Positions 17,177 through 26,171 of a stretch of DNA of 64,000 bases are shown piece after piece. The stretch comes from Qingshengfaniella alkalisoli. Lineage in GTDB: Bacteria; Pseudomonadota; Alphaproteobacteria; Rhodobacterales; Rhodobacteraceae. The stretch's first letter is position 1. Every line of letters begins with the position of its first letter. Below the pieces are notes generated by a model. That model was not told the origin of the DNA and made no database searches. It saw only the letters and a list, made by a program, of their open reading frames with translations. The stretch lies in contig NZ_CP042261.1 in the NCBI RefSeq assembly GCF_007855645.1, positions 104,501 to 168,500 of the forward strand. Reading direction: 5' to 3'. The position numbers and the translations under genes were made by a program.

Positions 17177-19077
17177 TGGCGCAGGAAATCGAAGCCGAAC
17201 GCAATGATATTCGCGACGATGGCCGCCGCCCCTTCCGCGCGACCGTCGGATCGCACCGAATCGAGGAAGAAATCTTCGGTCGTGTTTTCGACAAGCGCAT
17301 CGTGCGACGCATTTGGACCTTCGTGCATCCCTATCGCAAGCAGGTCTATCTGTCCGTCGCGGCCGTTTTAACCTTCACCGCGATGCAGTTGCTGATCCCG
17401 TTGATCATCCGTTACGCGATCGACAATAGCCTTGCAGTCGATGGCGCGCAGGCGAACGGTCTGCAATTGGCTGTTCTGGCGTTTCTGGTCGCTATCCTGA
17501 TCAACTATGCCGCGTCGTTCATCCAAGAAAACGTGGTGGGGCAGGTGGCCGAGAACGTGCTGTTCGACATACGTCGCAATATGTTCGAGCATCTGCAGCG
17601 CGTCTCACTCTCTTTCATGGACAAGACTGAAGTAGGACGACTGATGTCGCGCCTTCAGGGTGATGTGAACTCCATGCAGGAGTTCCTGGAAACATCTGTT
17701 CTGTCCGTAGGAGACATCGTTCTCTTGTTTGGGATCATCGGGGTTATGCTGTGGCTCGATGCGCCACTGGCACTGCTGGTGCTGTCGGTCATGCCGATCC
17801 TGTTCATCGTGCGGATTTTCTGGCTGCCGCGGGCGCGTAGCGCTTTCATGGCGGCGCACGAATCGAACTCGCTAACCAATGGCGCCTTGGCGGAGGTCAT
17901 TCATGGTGTCCGCGCCGTGCAGGGTATGGATCGCCAGCAGGTGAACCTTGACCTTTACGACAAACTCGCAACGCGTAACCTGAGAACCCACCTGACTGCG
18001 GCAAAATATGCGCAGGTCATGGTTCCGATTGTGGACTCGCTGACGGGTGTGGCAATGGCCTTCGTCGTGGTGATCGGCGGGAACATGGTGGTCAATGATA
18101 CGCTCGATGTTGGCGTCATGGTGGCTTTTCTGTTCTACATTCAACGCTTCTTCGACCCGATCCGTTCGCTGACCATGCAATATTCGGTGATGCAGCGCGC
18201 GATGGCATCCGGGCAGCGTCTGACCGAGGTTCTGGATGTGCCGCTGTCGATCAGGGACAAACCCGGCGCGATTGAGTTGACGGGCGAGAATGACGGCTCG
18301 GTCGAATTCCGTGATGTGTCCTTTGGCTACAACCCGAAGCATCCCGTCTTGAAAGATTTCAGTTTTCGCGTGAATCCCGGTGAAACAGTGGCGCTGGTCG
18401 GACCAACCGGTTCGGGTAAGTCCAGCGCGATGGCGCTTGTGCACCGGTTCTACGATGTGCAGCAGGGGGAAGTTCTGGTTGGCGGCCATGACGTGCGCGA
18501 CCTGACGCAGGAATCGCTGGGCCAGGAAATCGCGATGGTTTTGCAGGAACCGTTCCTGTTCACCGGAAGCGTCATGGAGAACATCCGCTACCGCAAAACG
18601 GATGCGACGGAAGAACAGGTGATCGAGGCGGCGAAAGCCGTGGGCGCGCATGAATTCATCACGGCGTTACCCGAAGGGTATGACACCGAGTTGGGTGAGC
18701 GTGGCGGTGGGTTGTCGCTTGGTCAGCGTCAGTTGATCAGCTTTGCCCGCGCATTGGTGGCTGACGCGAAAATTCTGGTGCTTGATGAAGCTACGGCGAA
18801 TATCGACAGCTACACGGAGCGACAGATCCAAAAAGCACTGGAGACGCTGCTCAGAGGTCGCACGGGCCTGGTGATTGCCCACCGTCTGGCCACCATTCGC
18901 GGCGCGGATCGGATCATCGTGCTTCAGCAAGGCCAGTTGATCGAATCCGGGCGGCATGAAGACCTTATGGAAGCTGGCGGGTTGTACGCGAAGCTCTACA
19001 ATCTGAATTATTCGTCTTTCGACGACATACCGGATGAAGAGTTGGATTTTGCAAAAGGTCTGAATACAGGAACGTGA
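17176..19077 (+). CDS. ABC exporter, second half-transporter (catalytic Walker B)
   Basis: 633 residues. A cytoplasmic N-terminal stretch is followed by six membrane helices (VYLSVAAVLTFTAMQLLIPL, then LAVLAFLVAILINYAA and others). The nucleotide-binding domain has Walker A GPTGSGKS, Walker B LVLDEATANID with Glu538, and H-loop VIAHRLAT. Its signature is LSLGQ (513-517) in place of LSGGQ. In a heterodimer this weak signature faces the Asp-bearing Walker B of the first subunit, so one ATP site is degenerate and the other is formed by Glu538 with the normal signature of the partner. Translation is coupled to the first gene by TGATG. Confidence 0.93.
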   Translation: MAQEIEAERNDIRDDGRRPFRATVGSHRIEEEIFGRVFDKRIVRRIWTFVHPYRKQVYLSVAAVLTFTAMQLLIPLIIRYAIDNSLAVDGAQANGLQLAVLAFLVAILINYAASFIQENVVGQVAENVLFDIRRNMFEHLQRVSLSFMDKTEVGRLMSRLQGDVNSMQEFLETSVLSVGDIVLLFGIIGVMLWLDAPLALLVLSVMPILFIVRIFWLPRARSAFMAAHESNSLTNGALAEVIHGVRAVQGMDRQQVNLDLYDKLATRNLRTHLTAAKYAQVMVPIVDSLTGVAMAFVVVIGGNMVVNDTLDVGVMVAFLFYIQRFFDPIRSLTMQYSVMQRAMASGQRLTEVLDVPLSIRDKPGAIELTGENDGSVEFRDVSFGYNPKHPVLKDFSFRVNPGETVALVGPTGSGKSSAMALVHRFYDVQQGEVLVGGHDVRDLTQESLGQEIAMVLQEPFLFTGSVMENIRYRKTDATEEQVIEAAKAVGAHEFITALPEGYDTELGERGGGLSLGQRQLISFARALVADAKILVLDEATANIDSYTERQIQKALETLLRGRTGLVIAHRLATIRGADRIIVLQQGQLIESGRHEDLMEAGGLYAKLYNLNYSSFDDIPDEELDFAKGLNTGT

Positions 19078-19091
19078 CGCCCTGAAATGAG

Positions 19092-19124
19092 TTGGGCCGA
19101 CCCCAATTTTGCAGGTCGGCCCAA
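19092..19124. terminator. Bidirectional terminator between the ABC exporter and pckA
   Basis: TTGGGCCGACC (19092-19102) and GGTCGGCCCAA (19114-19124) form a perfect 11-bp stem with an 11-base loop, between two convergent stops. The loop holds TTTT; flanking T-runs are weak in both directions. Confidence 0.7.
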
Positions 19125-19146
19125 TCAATTCCGGCGTAGAAATCTG

Positions 19147-20745
19147 TTAGCCGATTGCGACGGCCTTCACGTCTTCATCGATATGCGCGACATATTGTTC
19201 GAAGTTGTCGGCAAACATCTCGACCAGCTTACGGGCTTGTGCGTCGTAGGCATCCGCGTCGGCCCAAGTCGCACGTGGATCGAGCAGGGTATCGTCCACA
19301 CCCGGTACCGATACCGGAACCTCGAAGCCGAAATGCGGATCCTTGCGGAACTCTGCCTCGCTGAGTGTGCCGTCCAGCGCTGAGGCTAGCAGAGCGCGTG
19401 TAGCCTTGATCGGCATACGTGAACCCGAGCCGTACGCGCCGCCTGTCCAACCTGTGTTGACCAGCCAGCAGGTAGCCCCGTGGCTTGCGATCTTTTCGCG
19501 CAGCAGGTTGCCATAGACTTCCGGACGGCGCGGCATGAAGGGGGCGCCGAAGCAGGTTGAGAAGGTCGGGATCGGCTCTGCCACGCCGCGTTCAGTACCG
19601 GGCGTCTTCGAGGTGAAGCCCGACAGGAAATGATACATCGCCTGTGCCGGTGTTAACCGCGAGATCGGCGGCATGACGCCGAAGGCATCGCAGGTCAGCA
19701 TGATGATGTTTTTGGGATGGCCGCCCAGCGCGGACTCTGAGGCATTGGAAATGTAGTCCAGCGGATATGCACAGCGCATGTTGGGCGTTAGGCTGTCGTC
19801 TTCGAAATCAAGCTCCAGCGTGTCCTTGTCGAACACCATGTTCTCGATCACGGTGCCGAATTTCGACGTTGTGGCGTATATTTCCGGCTCTGCTTCCGGC
19901 GACAACGAGATCGTCTTGGCGTAGCAACCGCCTTCAAAGTTGAAAGTGCCACGATCGGACCAGCCATGTTCGTCGTCACCGATCAGCACGCGGCTTGGGT
20001 CTGCAGAAAGTGTCGTCTTGCCGGTGCCAGACAGGCCGAAGAAGATTGCGGTGTCCACAGGATTACCCGGCGCGTGGTTGGCCGAGCAGTGCATCGGCAT
20101 CACGCCTTTTTCAGGCAGGATGTAGTTCAACAGGGTGAACACGGATTTTTTGTTCTCGCCCGCGTATTCCGTGCCACCGATCAGGATGAGATTGCGGTCG
20201 AAGTTCAGCGCGATCACGGTATCGGAACGACAGTCGTGACGGTCCGGATTAGCTTTGAAGGACGGACAGTTAATGATCGTGAAATCCGGTGCAAAGGTTT
20301 CCAGTTCCTCCTGCGCTGGGCGACGCAATAGGTGCCGGATAAACAACCCGTGCCATGCCAGTTCGGTGACCACACGCACATCCAGGCGGTGGGTCGGGTC
20401 CGCGCCACCAAACAGGTCCTGTACGAAGTAGTCGCGACCCTTCATATGCTCCAGCATGTCGTTGTAGAGGGTGTCGAAGCCCTCCGGCGACATCGGCGCG
20501 TTGGTGTCCCACCAGATGTTGTCCTCGACCGCAGCGGTACGAACGACGTGCTTGTCCTTGGGCGAGCGACCGGTGTATTTGCCCGTTTCCACGAGCAGCG
20601 CTCCGCCTTTGCCCAGCGTGCCTTCGTCACGCTTCAACGCTTCCTGCACGAGCGCCGGTTCGGTCAGGTTGTAATAGACAGAGCCAAGCCCGCTGATCCC
20701 CTGATCTTCCAGCTTTTGATTCCGGTTAACACGTCCTGACGTCAT
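19147..20745 (-). CDS. pckA: Phosphoenolpyruvate carboxykinase (ATP)
   Basis: 532 residues, the usual size. It converts oxaloacetate plus ATP to phosphoenolpyruvate, the entry step of gluconeogenesis. Visible motifs are the substrate loop GRSPKDKH, the PEPCK signature in [20 protein letters not shown], which runs into the kinase P-loop [11 protein letters not shown], the metal and substrate stretch [19 protein letters not shown], and the adenine loop FTSKTPGTE. Cytoplasmic. It is divergent from a ChvI fragment and the PTS regulators, the common Rhodobacteraceae arrangement, and the shared upstream region carries repeated GTTAGCGC boxes. All active-site residues I can check are intact. Confidence 0.97.
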   Translation of the reverse strand: MTSGRVNRNQKLEDQGISGLGSVYYNLTEPALVQEALKRDEGTLGKGGALLVETGKYTGRSPKDKHVVRTAAVEDNIWWDTNAPMSPEGFDTLYNDMLEHMKGRDYFVQDLFGGADPTHRLDVRVVTELAWHGLFIRHLLRRPAQEELETFAPDFTIINCPSFKANPDRHDCRSDTVIALNFDRNLILIGGTEYAGENKKSVFTLLNYILPEKGVMPMHCSANHAPGNPVDTAIFFGLSGTGKTTLSADPSRVLIGDDEHGWSDRGTFNFEGGCYAKTISLSPEAEPEIYATTSKFGTVIENMVFDKDTLELDFEDDSLTPNMRCAYPLDYISNASESALGGHPKNIIMLTCDAFGVMPPISRLTPAQAMYHFLSGFTSKTPGTERGVAEPIPTFSTCFGAPFMPRRPEVYGNLLREKIASHGATCWLVNTGWTGGAYGSGSRMPIKATRALLASALDGTLSEAEFRKDPHFGFEVPVSVPGVDDTLLDPRATWADADAYDAQARKLVEMFADNFEQYVAHIDEDVKAVAIG

Positions 20746-20860
20746 ATGCGTTACCTAGCCTCCGCCATGCGGTCTGATGAGTGATTAGAGCCGCCTCCAC
20801 CAGCGTCTCTGCCTCGCTATATCATGCGTTTCGCGCGTCAAAACAGGACCATTGAGAACA

Positions 20861-20892
20861 GTTAGCGCAACCATCCTGATGTTAGCGCAACC
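20861..20892. promoter_or_regulatory. Twin GTTAGCGCAACC boxes upstream of pckA
   Basis: GTTAGCGCAACC occurs at 20861-20872 and again at 20881-20892, exactly 20 bp apart. Each is an imperfect palindrome of GTTAGC/GCTAAC with a central CG, the shape of LacI-family operators. In Rhodobacter, the LacI-family regulator CceR controls pckA and other central carbon genes, so these are candidate sites for such a protein; assignment to CceR is inference. Confidence 0.5.
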
Positions 20893-21006
20893 TCGATCAC
20901 GTTGCCGCGACCGGGCTTAGCAATTTCTTACGGGTTTGACCGTTTGCATTAATCCGTGGGACTCGTGATTCGCGGGAAAATTAGTGAATAGGGTGTCTGA
21001 TGGGGA

Positions 21007-21306
21007 TTGAACCTGACTTCGGCCGGGCCGCGACCGAAGAAGTTGCGTGTGCGGCGCGGCCACACTGTATCCTTAACCGCAAAGGAAATGGATCTGCTGG
21101 AGGCTCTGGCAATCCGGCCCGGTTTCGTAAAAACTCGTCATCAACTGATGGACATTGCCTATGGCGACGGGGTTCATGTCGAAGATCGCACGATTGACAG
21201 CCACATTAAGCGGCCGCGTAGAAAGTTTAGGCGCGTCGATCCGCGCTTCACGACTATCGCAACGCTTTACGGCGTCGGGTATAAATTCGTGCTACCTGAA
21301 GCTTAG
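21007..21306 (+). pseudogene. ChvI-type response regulator fragment, DNA-binding domain only
   Basis: 99 codons that match only the C-terminal winged helix of ChvI: LRVRRGHTVSLTAKEMDLLEAL, then RPGFVKTRHQLMDIAYGD, VEDRTIDSHIK and the closing TLYGVGYKF (shown here in parts). The frame follows a TGA at 20998-21000 and the only near start is a TTG, so the roughly 120-residue receiver domain with its phosphorylated aspartate is absent, and no remnant of it is visible upstream. The usual SHIKRLR recognition-helix sequence reads SHIKRPR, a helix-breaking proline. The sensor kinase ChvG, normally next, is missing: hprK begins 10 bases later. A decayed gene is likely; expression as a small DNA-binding protein is possible but unproven. 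Confidence 0.75.
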
Positions 21307-21315
21307 GCTTGGCAG

Positions 21316-21735
21316 ATGACGGATGAAATTATCCTTCACGCCTCCACAGTGGTCTACAACGGCCATGGTTTGCTGATCGAAGGGCCGTCGGGCTCGGGGA
21401 AATCGTCGCTGGCTTTGTCTTTGCTCGCGCTAGGGGCTGACCTTGTTGCCGACGATCGTACCAAGGTCTTTCTGGGTGAAGCGGAGAACCGTCCAATGGT
21501 TGTCGCGCCCCGAACATTGCCCGCCCTCATCGAGGCGCGCGGCGTCGGTTTACTGCCGGCGCGATTGAGGGGCCCGTGCAGATTGGCTCTTGCTGTGGAT
21601 CTGGGGGTGCGCGAACAAGACCGACTGCCGCTATCAAAGACACGCAGCTATCTTGGTCGTGATGTCACCTTGCTTCACAATACGGGGAGGGTCGATTTCG
21701 CGGCCGCTCTTCTGCAATACCTTAAGAGCCTGTAG
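21316..21735 (+). CDS. hprK: HPr kinase/phosphorylase, short alphaproteobacterial form
   Basis: 139 residues, containing only the catalytic domain found in alphaproteobacteria. Walker A GPSGSGKS is at residues 23-30, and [11 protein letters not shown] carries the acidic catalytic residues. [11 protein letters not shown] is the HprK C-terminal loop signature in altered form. It phosphorylates HPr on its regulatory serine and reverses this, linking metabolite level to the PTS regulatory chain. It is the first of four genes, hprK-rapZ-EIIA-HPr, all on the plus strand. There is no sugar permease here, so the chain serves regulation, not uptake. Confidence 0.9.
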   Translation: MTDEIILHASTVVYNGHGLLIEGPSGSGKSSLALSLLALGADLVADDRTKVFLGEAENRPMVVAPRTLPALIEARGVGLLPARLRGPCRLALAVDLGVREQDRLPLSKTRSYLGRDVTLLHNTGRVDFAAALLQYLKSL

Positions 21736-21767
21736 GGGATGGATGTGATGACAGCGGGGCAGACGCC

Positions 21768-22691
21768 ATGAGGCCGAACGGGCAGGCACGCAGCCAGAAA
21801 AGCCAGCAAGTGATTCTGATCACCGGCCCCTCGGGTGCGGGGCGGTCCACGGCCGAGAACGTGTTGGAGGATCTCGGCTGCGAAACTATCGACAATCTAC
21901 CGTTGAGCCTCCTCCCTCGATTGATTGACGGTGTTCCGATGGGTCGGCCTCTCGCATTAGGAATCGACGTGCGCAACCGCGAATTCAGTACGCAGGCGGT
22001 GTTGGACATGATCGCGCAACTGTCTTCCGATCCGCGGATCGACCTGGAGGTCCTTTATCTGGATTGCCGCGCGGATGTCCTGTCGCGCCGTTACTCTGAA
22101 ACACGCCGCCGTCATCCGCTTGCACCGGCTGAAGCGCCAGAGCTTGGCATTAAACGCGAGTTCGACCTTCTGGAACGAATCCGCCTGCGTTCCGACATCT
22201 TGCTCGATACATCCGATCTGACGCCGCATGATCTACGGGCGGAACTGAAGCGCTGGTTTGACGCTGAAGACGCGCGACGTTTGGCTGTTTCGGTGCACTC
22301 CTTTTCCTACAAGCGTGGCGTGCCCAACGGGATCGACTTATTGTTCGACTGCCGGTTTCTGGCAAACCCCTATTGGGAAAAACCTTTGCGGCGCCTCGAC
22401 GGACGAGACCAGCGCGTGGCTGACTATGTTGCCGCCGATCCGCGTTCCGCGACGTTTTTTGACAAAACGCGTGATTTGGTTCGGTTTCTGTTGCCTGCCT
22501 ATGTCGATGAAGGCAAAGCGCATCTATCTATAGGGTTCGGCTGCACGGGTGGGCAGCATCGTTCGGTAGTATTGGCCGAGCGTATGGCCCGAGCCCTTGC
22601 GGAAGATGAATGGCAGGTGTCTATAAGGCACCACGAACTTGAACGGCGCGGCCATGTTTCCGCGTCAACTGGATCGGGTGATAAGGGTTGA
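21768..22691 (+). CDS. rapZ: RNase adapter protein RapZ
   Basis: 307 residues. The N-terminal P-loop reads [26 protein letters not shown] (in parts: GPSGAGRS, then NVLEDLGC), with arginine where most P-loops have lysine; this also occurs in relatives. The C-terminal domain has the conserved [18 protein letters not shown] and the cysteine motif [13 protein letters not shown]. In enterobacteria RapZ binds small RNAs and guides RNase E; in alphaproteobacteria its role is less clear. Its stop overlaps the TTG start of the EIIA gene by TTGA. Confidence 0.93.
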   Translation: MRPNGQARSQKSQQVILITGPSGAGRSTAENVLEDLGCETIDNLPLSLLPRLIDGVPMGRPLALGIDVRNREFSTQAVLDMIAQLSSDPRIDLEVLYLDCRADVLSRRYSETRRRHPLAPAEAPELGIKREFDLLERIRLRSDILLDTSDLTPHDLRAELKRWFDAEDARRLAVSVHSFSYKRGVPNGIDLLFDCRFLANPYWEKPLRRLDGRDQRVADYVAADPRSATFFDKTRDLVRFLLPAYVDEGKAHLSIGFGCTGGQHRSVVLAERMARALAEDEWQVSIRHHELERRGHVSASTGSGDKG

Positions 22692-23074
22692 TTGGTATCG
22701 TGATCGTCGCCCATGGGGGGCTGGCACGCGAATATTTGGCGGCTGTCGAGCATGTTCTCGGCAAACAGTCGCATATGCGCGCCATTTCGATCGGAGTTCA
22801 TGACGACAGGCAAGGCAAGCAAGCCGAAATCAAGGCGGCGGCCGATGATGTCGATGATGGTGACGGCGTTATAGTGGTCACGGATATGTTCGGGGGATCG
22901 CCGTCGAATCTGTCCATTCCTGCCTGTGCGCTGGAAAACCGGTCAATTCTTTATGGCGCGAACCTGCCAATGCTTATAAAGCTAACGAAATCGCGAGGTA
23001 AACCAATCGACGTGGCGATCACTGCTGCACTGGATGCCGGGCGAAAATACATAGATTCGCACAACCCGCACTGA
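22688..23074 (+). CDS. PTS EIIA component, mannose family (regulatory)
   Basis: 128 residues from a TTG start that overlaps the rapZ stop. The start [13 protein letters not shown] carries the phosphorylated histidine, His9. [20 protein letters not shown] is the second conserved block of the EIIA-Man fold (shown within 20 residues). The protein takes phosphate from HPr. No EIIB, EIIC or EIID genes are adjacent, so it is the regulatory EIIA of the incomplete alphaproteobacterial PTS. It acts in the cytoplasm. HPr follows after 11 bases. Confidence 0.92.
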   Translation: MIGIVIVAHGGLAREYLAAVEHVLGKQSHMRAISIGVHDDRQGKQAEIKAAADDVDDGDGVIVVTDMFGGSPSNLSIPACALENRSILYGANLPMLIKLTKSRGKPIDVAITAALDAGRKYIDSHNPH

Positions 23075-23085
23075 ATTAAAGACAT

Positions 23086-23364
23086 ATGACGACCAGCGCA
23101 CGACGGACACTCAAGATCATCAATGAAAAAGGGTTGCACGCGCGCGCCTCTGCCAAGCTGGTGGAAGTGGTCGAGGCCCATGACGCTCGAGCGGAAGTTA
23201 GCAAGGATGGGCTGAGCGCTTCGGGCGACAGCATCATGGGGTTACTGATGCTTGCTGCGTCTCGTGGCACGTCTATCGATATTGTCACCACCGGCAACGA
23301 GGCCGAGAAGCTGGCCGACGCGCTGGAGAAACTCGTCGCCAACAAATTCGGCGAAGACTTCTAG
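23086..23364 (+). CDS. ptsH: HPr phosphocarrier protein
   Basis: 92 residues. The active histidine is His18 in EKGLHARAS, which accepts phosphate from enzyme I. The regulatory serine is Ser49 in SGDSIMGLLML, the target of HprK encoded 1.8 kb upstream. The helix after Ser49 and the C-terminal LADALEKLVANKF complete the HPr fold. Enzyme I is not in this window. HPr passes phosphate to EIIA; the pair may report the carbon and nitrogen state. Confidence 0.95.
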   Translation: MTTSARRTLKIINEKGLHARASAKLVEVVEAHDARAEVSKDGLSASGDSIMGLLMLAASRGTSIDIVTTGNEAEKLADALEKLVANKFGEDF

Positions 23365-23413
23365 CCACCACACGCAAGATTCGGGGCGACCATTGCCGGC
23401 CATCGAACGAGAT

Positions 23414-24295
23414 ATGTTACCCATTGAAAGCACCGGGTCGCCGGAGCGCTATGACAAGCGCCGGCTGTCCTATGCCACGACCTTCGACAGTCGGTGGAAG
23501 GCGAGCGTCATCCGGTCGATGGAATGGATGACAGGCAAGGTTACGTTGCTGCGGCATATTAGGGAGTTCGAGCGCAGAGGTCCGCCGGTGGGGCAGGAGT
23601 TCTGGCCGCGCGCCCTGAACCAGATGGGGATCGAGCTGCGCACGCCGCCCGGTCAGATAGCGCGCATCCCCAAGCAGGGTCCGCTTGTCATCGTTGCCAA
23701 TCATCCGCATGGGCTGGTCGACGGAATCGTGCTCGGAGCGTTAATCGGCCAAGCCAGACAGGACTATCGTATTCTGACGCGATCCTTGTTGACGGGGGTT
23801 AGAGAGGTGCAGCAGTTCCTGATGCCGGTGCCGTTCCCGCACGAAGATGACGCGCTACAACTGAACCTCGAAATGCGGCGAAAGTGCATGCGTCACCTGC
23901 AAAGCGGCGGGTCCGTCGCGCTGTTTCCGTCGGGTTCGGTTTCGGCGTCGCAGACGATGTTCGGCCCGGCTGTCGAGGCCAGTTGGAACCCTTTCACGGC
24001 CAAGATGATTCTGCGCAGCGGCGCAACGGTCCTGCCCATTCGCTTCTCGGGACAGAACAGCCGTTGGTATCAGATGGCTAACCGGGTGTCGCCCACACTA
24101 CGGCAGGGGCTGTTGTTGCACGAAGTCGTGCATGCGCTGAACAAGCCGATCAGCCCGATCATCGGCGACCCGATCTATCCCGATCAGTTGAGGAAATGGG
24201 CCTCGGATCAACGAGGCTTCATGGGGTGGTTGCGGGCACACACCTTGGCACTGACTGACGATCAGCGGGTCGGAACTGGCTGGTCGCCGGAATAG
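23414..24295 (+). CDS. PlsC-like lysophospholipid acyltransferase
   Basis: 293 residues from the ATG at 23414; a TTG at 23394 is also possible. The acyltransferase core starts with LVIVANHPHGLVDG near residue 91, followed by LFPSGSVS (the FPEGxxS-type motif) and VLPIRFSGQNS. The first motif is NHPHGLVD in place of the NHxSxxD of PlsC, one residue longer between histidine and aspartate, so either histidine could be the base. The protein probably acylates a glycerolipid or a related alcohol at the inner membrane. Its 3' end overlaps the convergent 3-hydroxybutyryl-CoA dehydrogenase gene by 34 bases. Confidence 0.85.
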   Translation: MLPIESTGSPERYDKRRLSYATTFDSRWKASVIRSMEWMTGKVTLLRHIREFERRGPPVGQEFWPRALNQMGIELRTPPGQIARIPKQGPLVIVANHPHGLVDGIVLGALIGQARQDYRILTRSLLTGVREVQQFLMPVPFPHEDDALQLNLEMRRKCMRHLQSGGSVALFPSGSVSASQTMFGPAVEASWNPFTAKMILRSGATVLPIRFSGQNSRWYQMANRVSPTLRQGLLLHEVVHALNKPISPIIGDPIYPDQLRKWASDQRGFMGWLRAHTLALTDDQRVGTGWSPE

Positions 24296-25137
24296 TCGTA
24301 GAACCCGCGACCGGATTTGCGGCCCAGCCAGCCAGCCTCGACATATTTGACCAGTAGCGGGCAGGGGCGGTATTTGCTGTCCGCCATGCCCTCATGCAGG
24401 ACCCGCATGATGGCAAGGCAGGTGTCCAGCCCGATCATGTCTGCCAGTTGCAGCGGCCCCATCGGATGGGCTGCACCTAGCGTCATGCCGCTGTCGATGG
24501 ACGCGGCGGTCCCAACGCCTTCGTGCAACGCATAGACTGCCTCGTTGATCATCGGGATCAGAATGCGGTTGACGATGAAGCCCGGAAAGTCTTCCGCGAC
24601 AGAGGCGGTTTTCCCCAGCTTGTCGACCAGCCCCTTGCAGGCCTGAAAAGTAGCGTCATCGGTGGCGATACCGCGAATGAGTTCGACCAGTTTCATCACC
24701 GGAACAGGATTCATGAAATGAAAACCCATGAAGCGTTCGGGGCGGTCAGTGGCGGCGGCAAGGCGCGTGATGGAGATGGAAGAGGTATTTGTCGTCAGGA
24801 TTGCGTGATCTGCCAGATGTGGAATGAGGCTTTCAAAAATCTTACACTTGACCGCCTCGTCTTCAGTGGCGGCTTCGATGACCAGATCGGCCTTCGAGAA
24901 ATCGGCGGTGTTCTGCGTTGTGACGATCCGCTTCAGGGCGGCATCCTTGTCGGCTTCGGAAACTGCGTCCTTCTTGACCTGCCGATCCATGTTCTTGCCG
25001 ATGGACGCGATGGCGCGATCAAGACTGCCGGTGTCGATGTCGTTCAAGATCACTTCGAACCCGGCCAGAGCAAACACATGCGCGATGCCGCTGCCCATTT
25101 GACCTGCGCCGATGACGCCGACGGTTTTGATATCCAT
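24262..25137 (-). CDS. 3-hydroxybutyryl-CoA dehydrogenase
   Basis: 291 residues from the ATG at 25137, preceded by GGAG at a good distance; an upstream GTG is less likely. The N-terminus KTVGVIGAGQMGSGIAHVFA is the NAD-binding motif. FMGFHFMNPVPVMKLVELI holds the catalytic histidine, and the C-terminal domain has PGFIVNRILIPMINEA and GPLQLADMIGLD. It oxidises 3-hydroxyacyl-CoA or reduces acetoacetyl-CoA in butyrate or polyhydroxybutyrate metabolism and fatty acid breakdown. It follows etfAB on the same strand, a frequent association since ETF takes electrons from acyl-CoA dehydrogenases. Confidence 0.94.
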   Translation of the reverse strand: MDIKTVGVIGAGQMGSGIAHVFALAGFEVILNDIDTGSLDRAIASIGKNMDRQVKKDAVSEADKDAALKRIVTTQNTADFSKADLVIEAATEDEAVKCKIFESLIPHLADHAILTTNTSSISITRLAAATDRPERFMGFHFMNPVPVMKLVELIRGIATDDATFQACKGLVDKLGKTASVAEDFPGFIVNRILIPMINEAVYALHEGVGTAASIDSGMTLGAAHPMGPLQLADMIGLDTCLAIMRVLHEGMADSKYRPCPLLVKYVEAGWLGRKSGRGFYDYSGDQPVPTR

Positions 25138-25210
25138 GTCGATCACTCCGGGTTTGAATTTTCGGGAGAAGCTTAGTGGCGTCGCCGCGGCGCAGCAAGT
25201 GACGCATTGG

Positions 25211-25235
25211 AAAAGGCCCGCTGCATGAGCGGGCC
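25211..25235 (-). terminator. Terminator after etfA
   Basis: GGCCCGCT (25215-25222) and AGCGGGCC (25228-25235) form an 8-bp stem with a 5-base loop. On the minus strand it is followed by TTTT, 10 bases beyond the etfA stop. It would limit transcription into the dehydrogenase gene. Confidence 0.7.
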
Positions 25236-25244
25236 CATCCGGTA

Positions 25245-26171
25245 TCAGAGCTTTTCGGTGAGTTCCGGCACCGCGTTGAACAGATCGGCAACGAGGCCGT
25301 AATCGGCAACTTGGAAGATTGGGGCATCTTCGTCCTTGTTGATCGCGACGATGACCTTGCTGTCCTTCATGCCCGCAAGGTGTTGAATCGCGCCGGAGAT
25401 GCCTACCGCGATATAAAGCTCGGGCGCCACGACCTTGCCCGTCTGCCCCACTTGCCAGTCATTGGGCGCGTAGCCCGAATCGACGGCGGCACGCGATGCG
25501 CCTACAGCGGCGCCTAGCTTGTCGGCCAGCTTTTCAATCAGCTCGAATTGCTCTTCGGACCCTACGCCGCGACCGCCGGAAACGACGATTCCAGCCGAGG
25601 TGAGTTCAGGGCGATCGCTTTCGGCCACCTTGTCCTCGACCCATTCGGACAGGGCGGGATTGCCCGCAGCGCCGATGGTCTCGACCGCAGCCGAGCCACC
25701 CTGGCTGGCTGCGTCGAAGTTTGATGTACGGATCGTCAGCACTTTCTTGGTGTCAGAGGATTTCACTGTCTGTACGGCGTTGCCGGCATAGACGGGGCGC
25801 TCGAACGTATCTGCATCCACAACGCCCGACACGTCTGACAGGATCATGACATCCAGCAGCGCAGCGACGCGGGGCATGATGTTTTTCGCGTCGGTGGTCG
25901 CGGGTGCGGCGATGTGGTCGTAATCGCCGGCAAGCGATACGATCAGATCGGCAGTCGGCTCGGCCAGGCGGTGGCCATAGACGGTATCTTCTGCGCACAG
26001 AACTTTCACGACGCCGTCGATCTTGGCGGCTTCTTCAGCAGCATCCTTGGCGGAGGCCCCGGCGCAAAGAAGAGTGACATCCCCCAGCGATTTGACCGCA
26101 CTGACGGCCTTTGCGGTTGCATCGACAGCTAGTGTGCCGTCGGTGACTTCAGCAAGAAGAAGAACACCCAT
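25245..26171 (-). CDS. etfA: Electron transfer flavoprotein alpha subunit
   Basis: 308 residues. The C-terminal FAD domain is clear: VVSGGRGVGSEEQF, then GAAVGASRAAVDSGY, QVGQTGKVVAPELYIAVGIS and GAIQHLAGMKDSK (each a part of the ETF alpha signature region). With EtfB it forms the soluble heterodimer that takes electrons from acyl-CoA and other dehydrogenases and hands them to ETF-ubiquinone oxidoreductase at the membrane. Its ATG overlaps the etfB stop by one base, TGATG. Length and motifs are standard. Confidence 0.97.
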   Translation of the reverse strand: MGVLLLAEVTDGTLAVDATAKAVSAVKSLGDVTLLCAGASAKDAAEEAAKIDGVVKVLCAEDTVYGHRLAEPTADLIVSLAGDYDHIAAPATTDAKNIMPRVAALLDVMILSDVSGVVDADTFERPVYAGNAVQTVKSSDTKKVLTIRTSNFDAASQGGSAAVETIGAAGNPALSEWVEDKVAESDRPELTSAGIVVSGGRGVGSEEQFELIEKLADKLGAAVGASRAAVDSGYAPNDWQVGQTGKVVAPELYIAVGISGAIQHLAGMKDSKVIVAINKDEDAPIFQVADYGLVADLFNAVPELTEKL

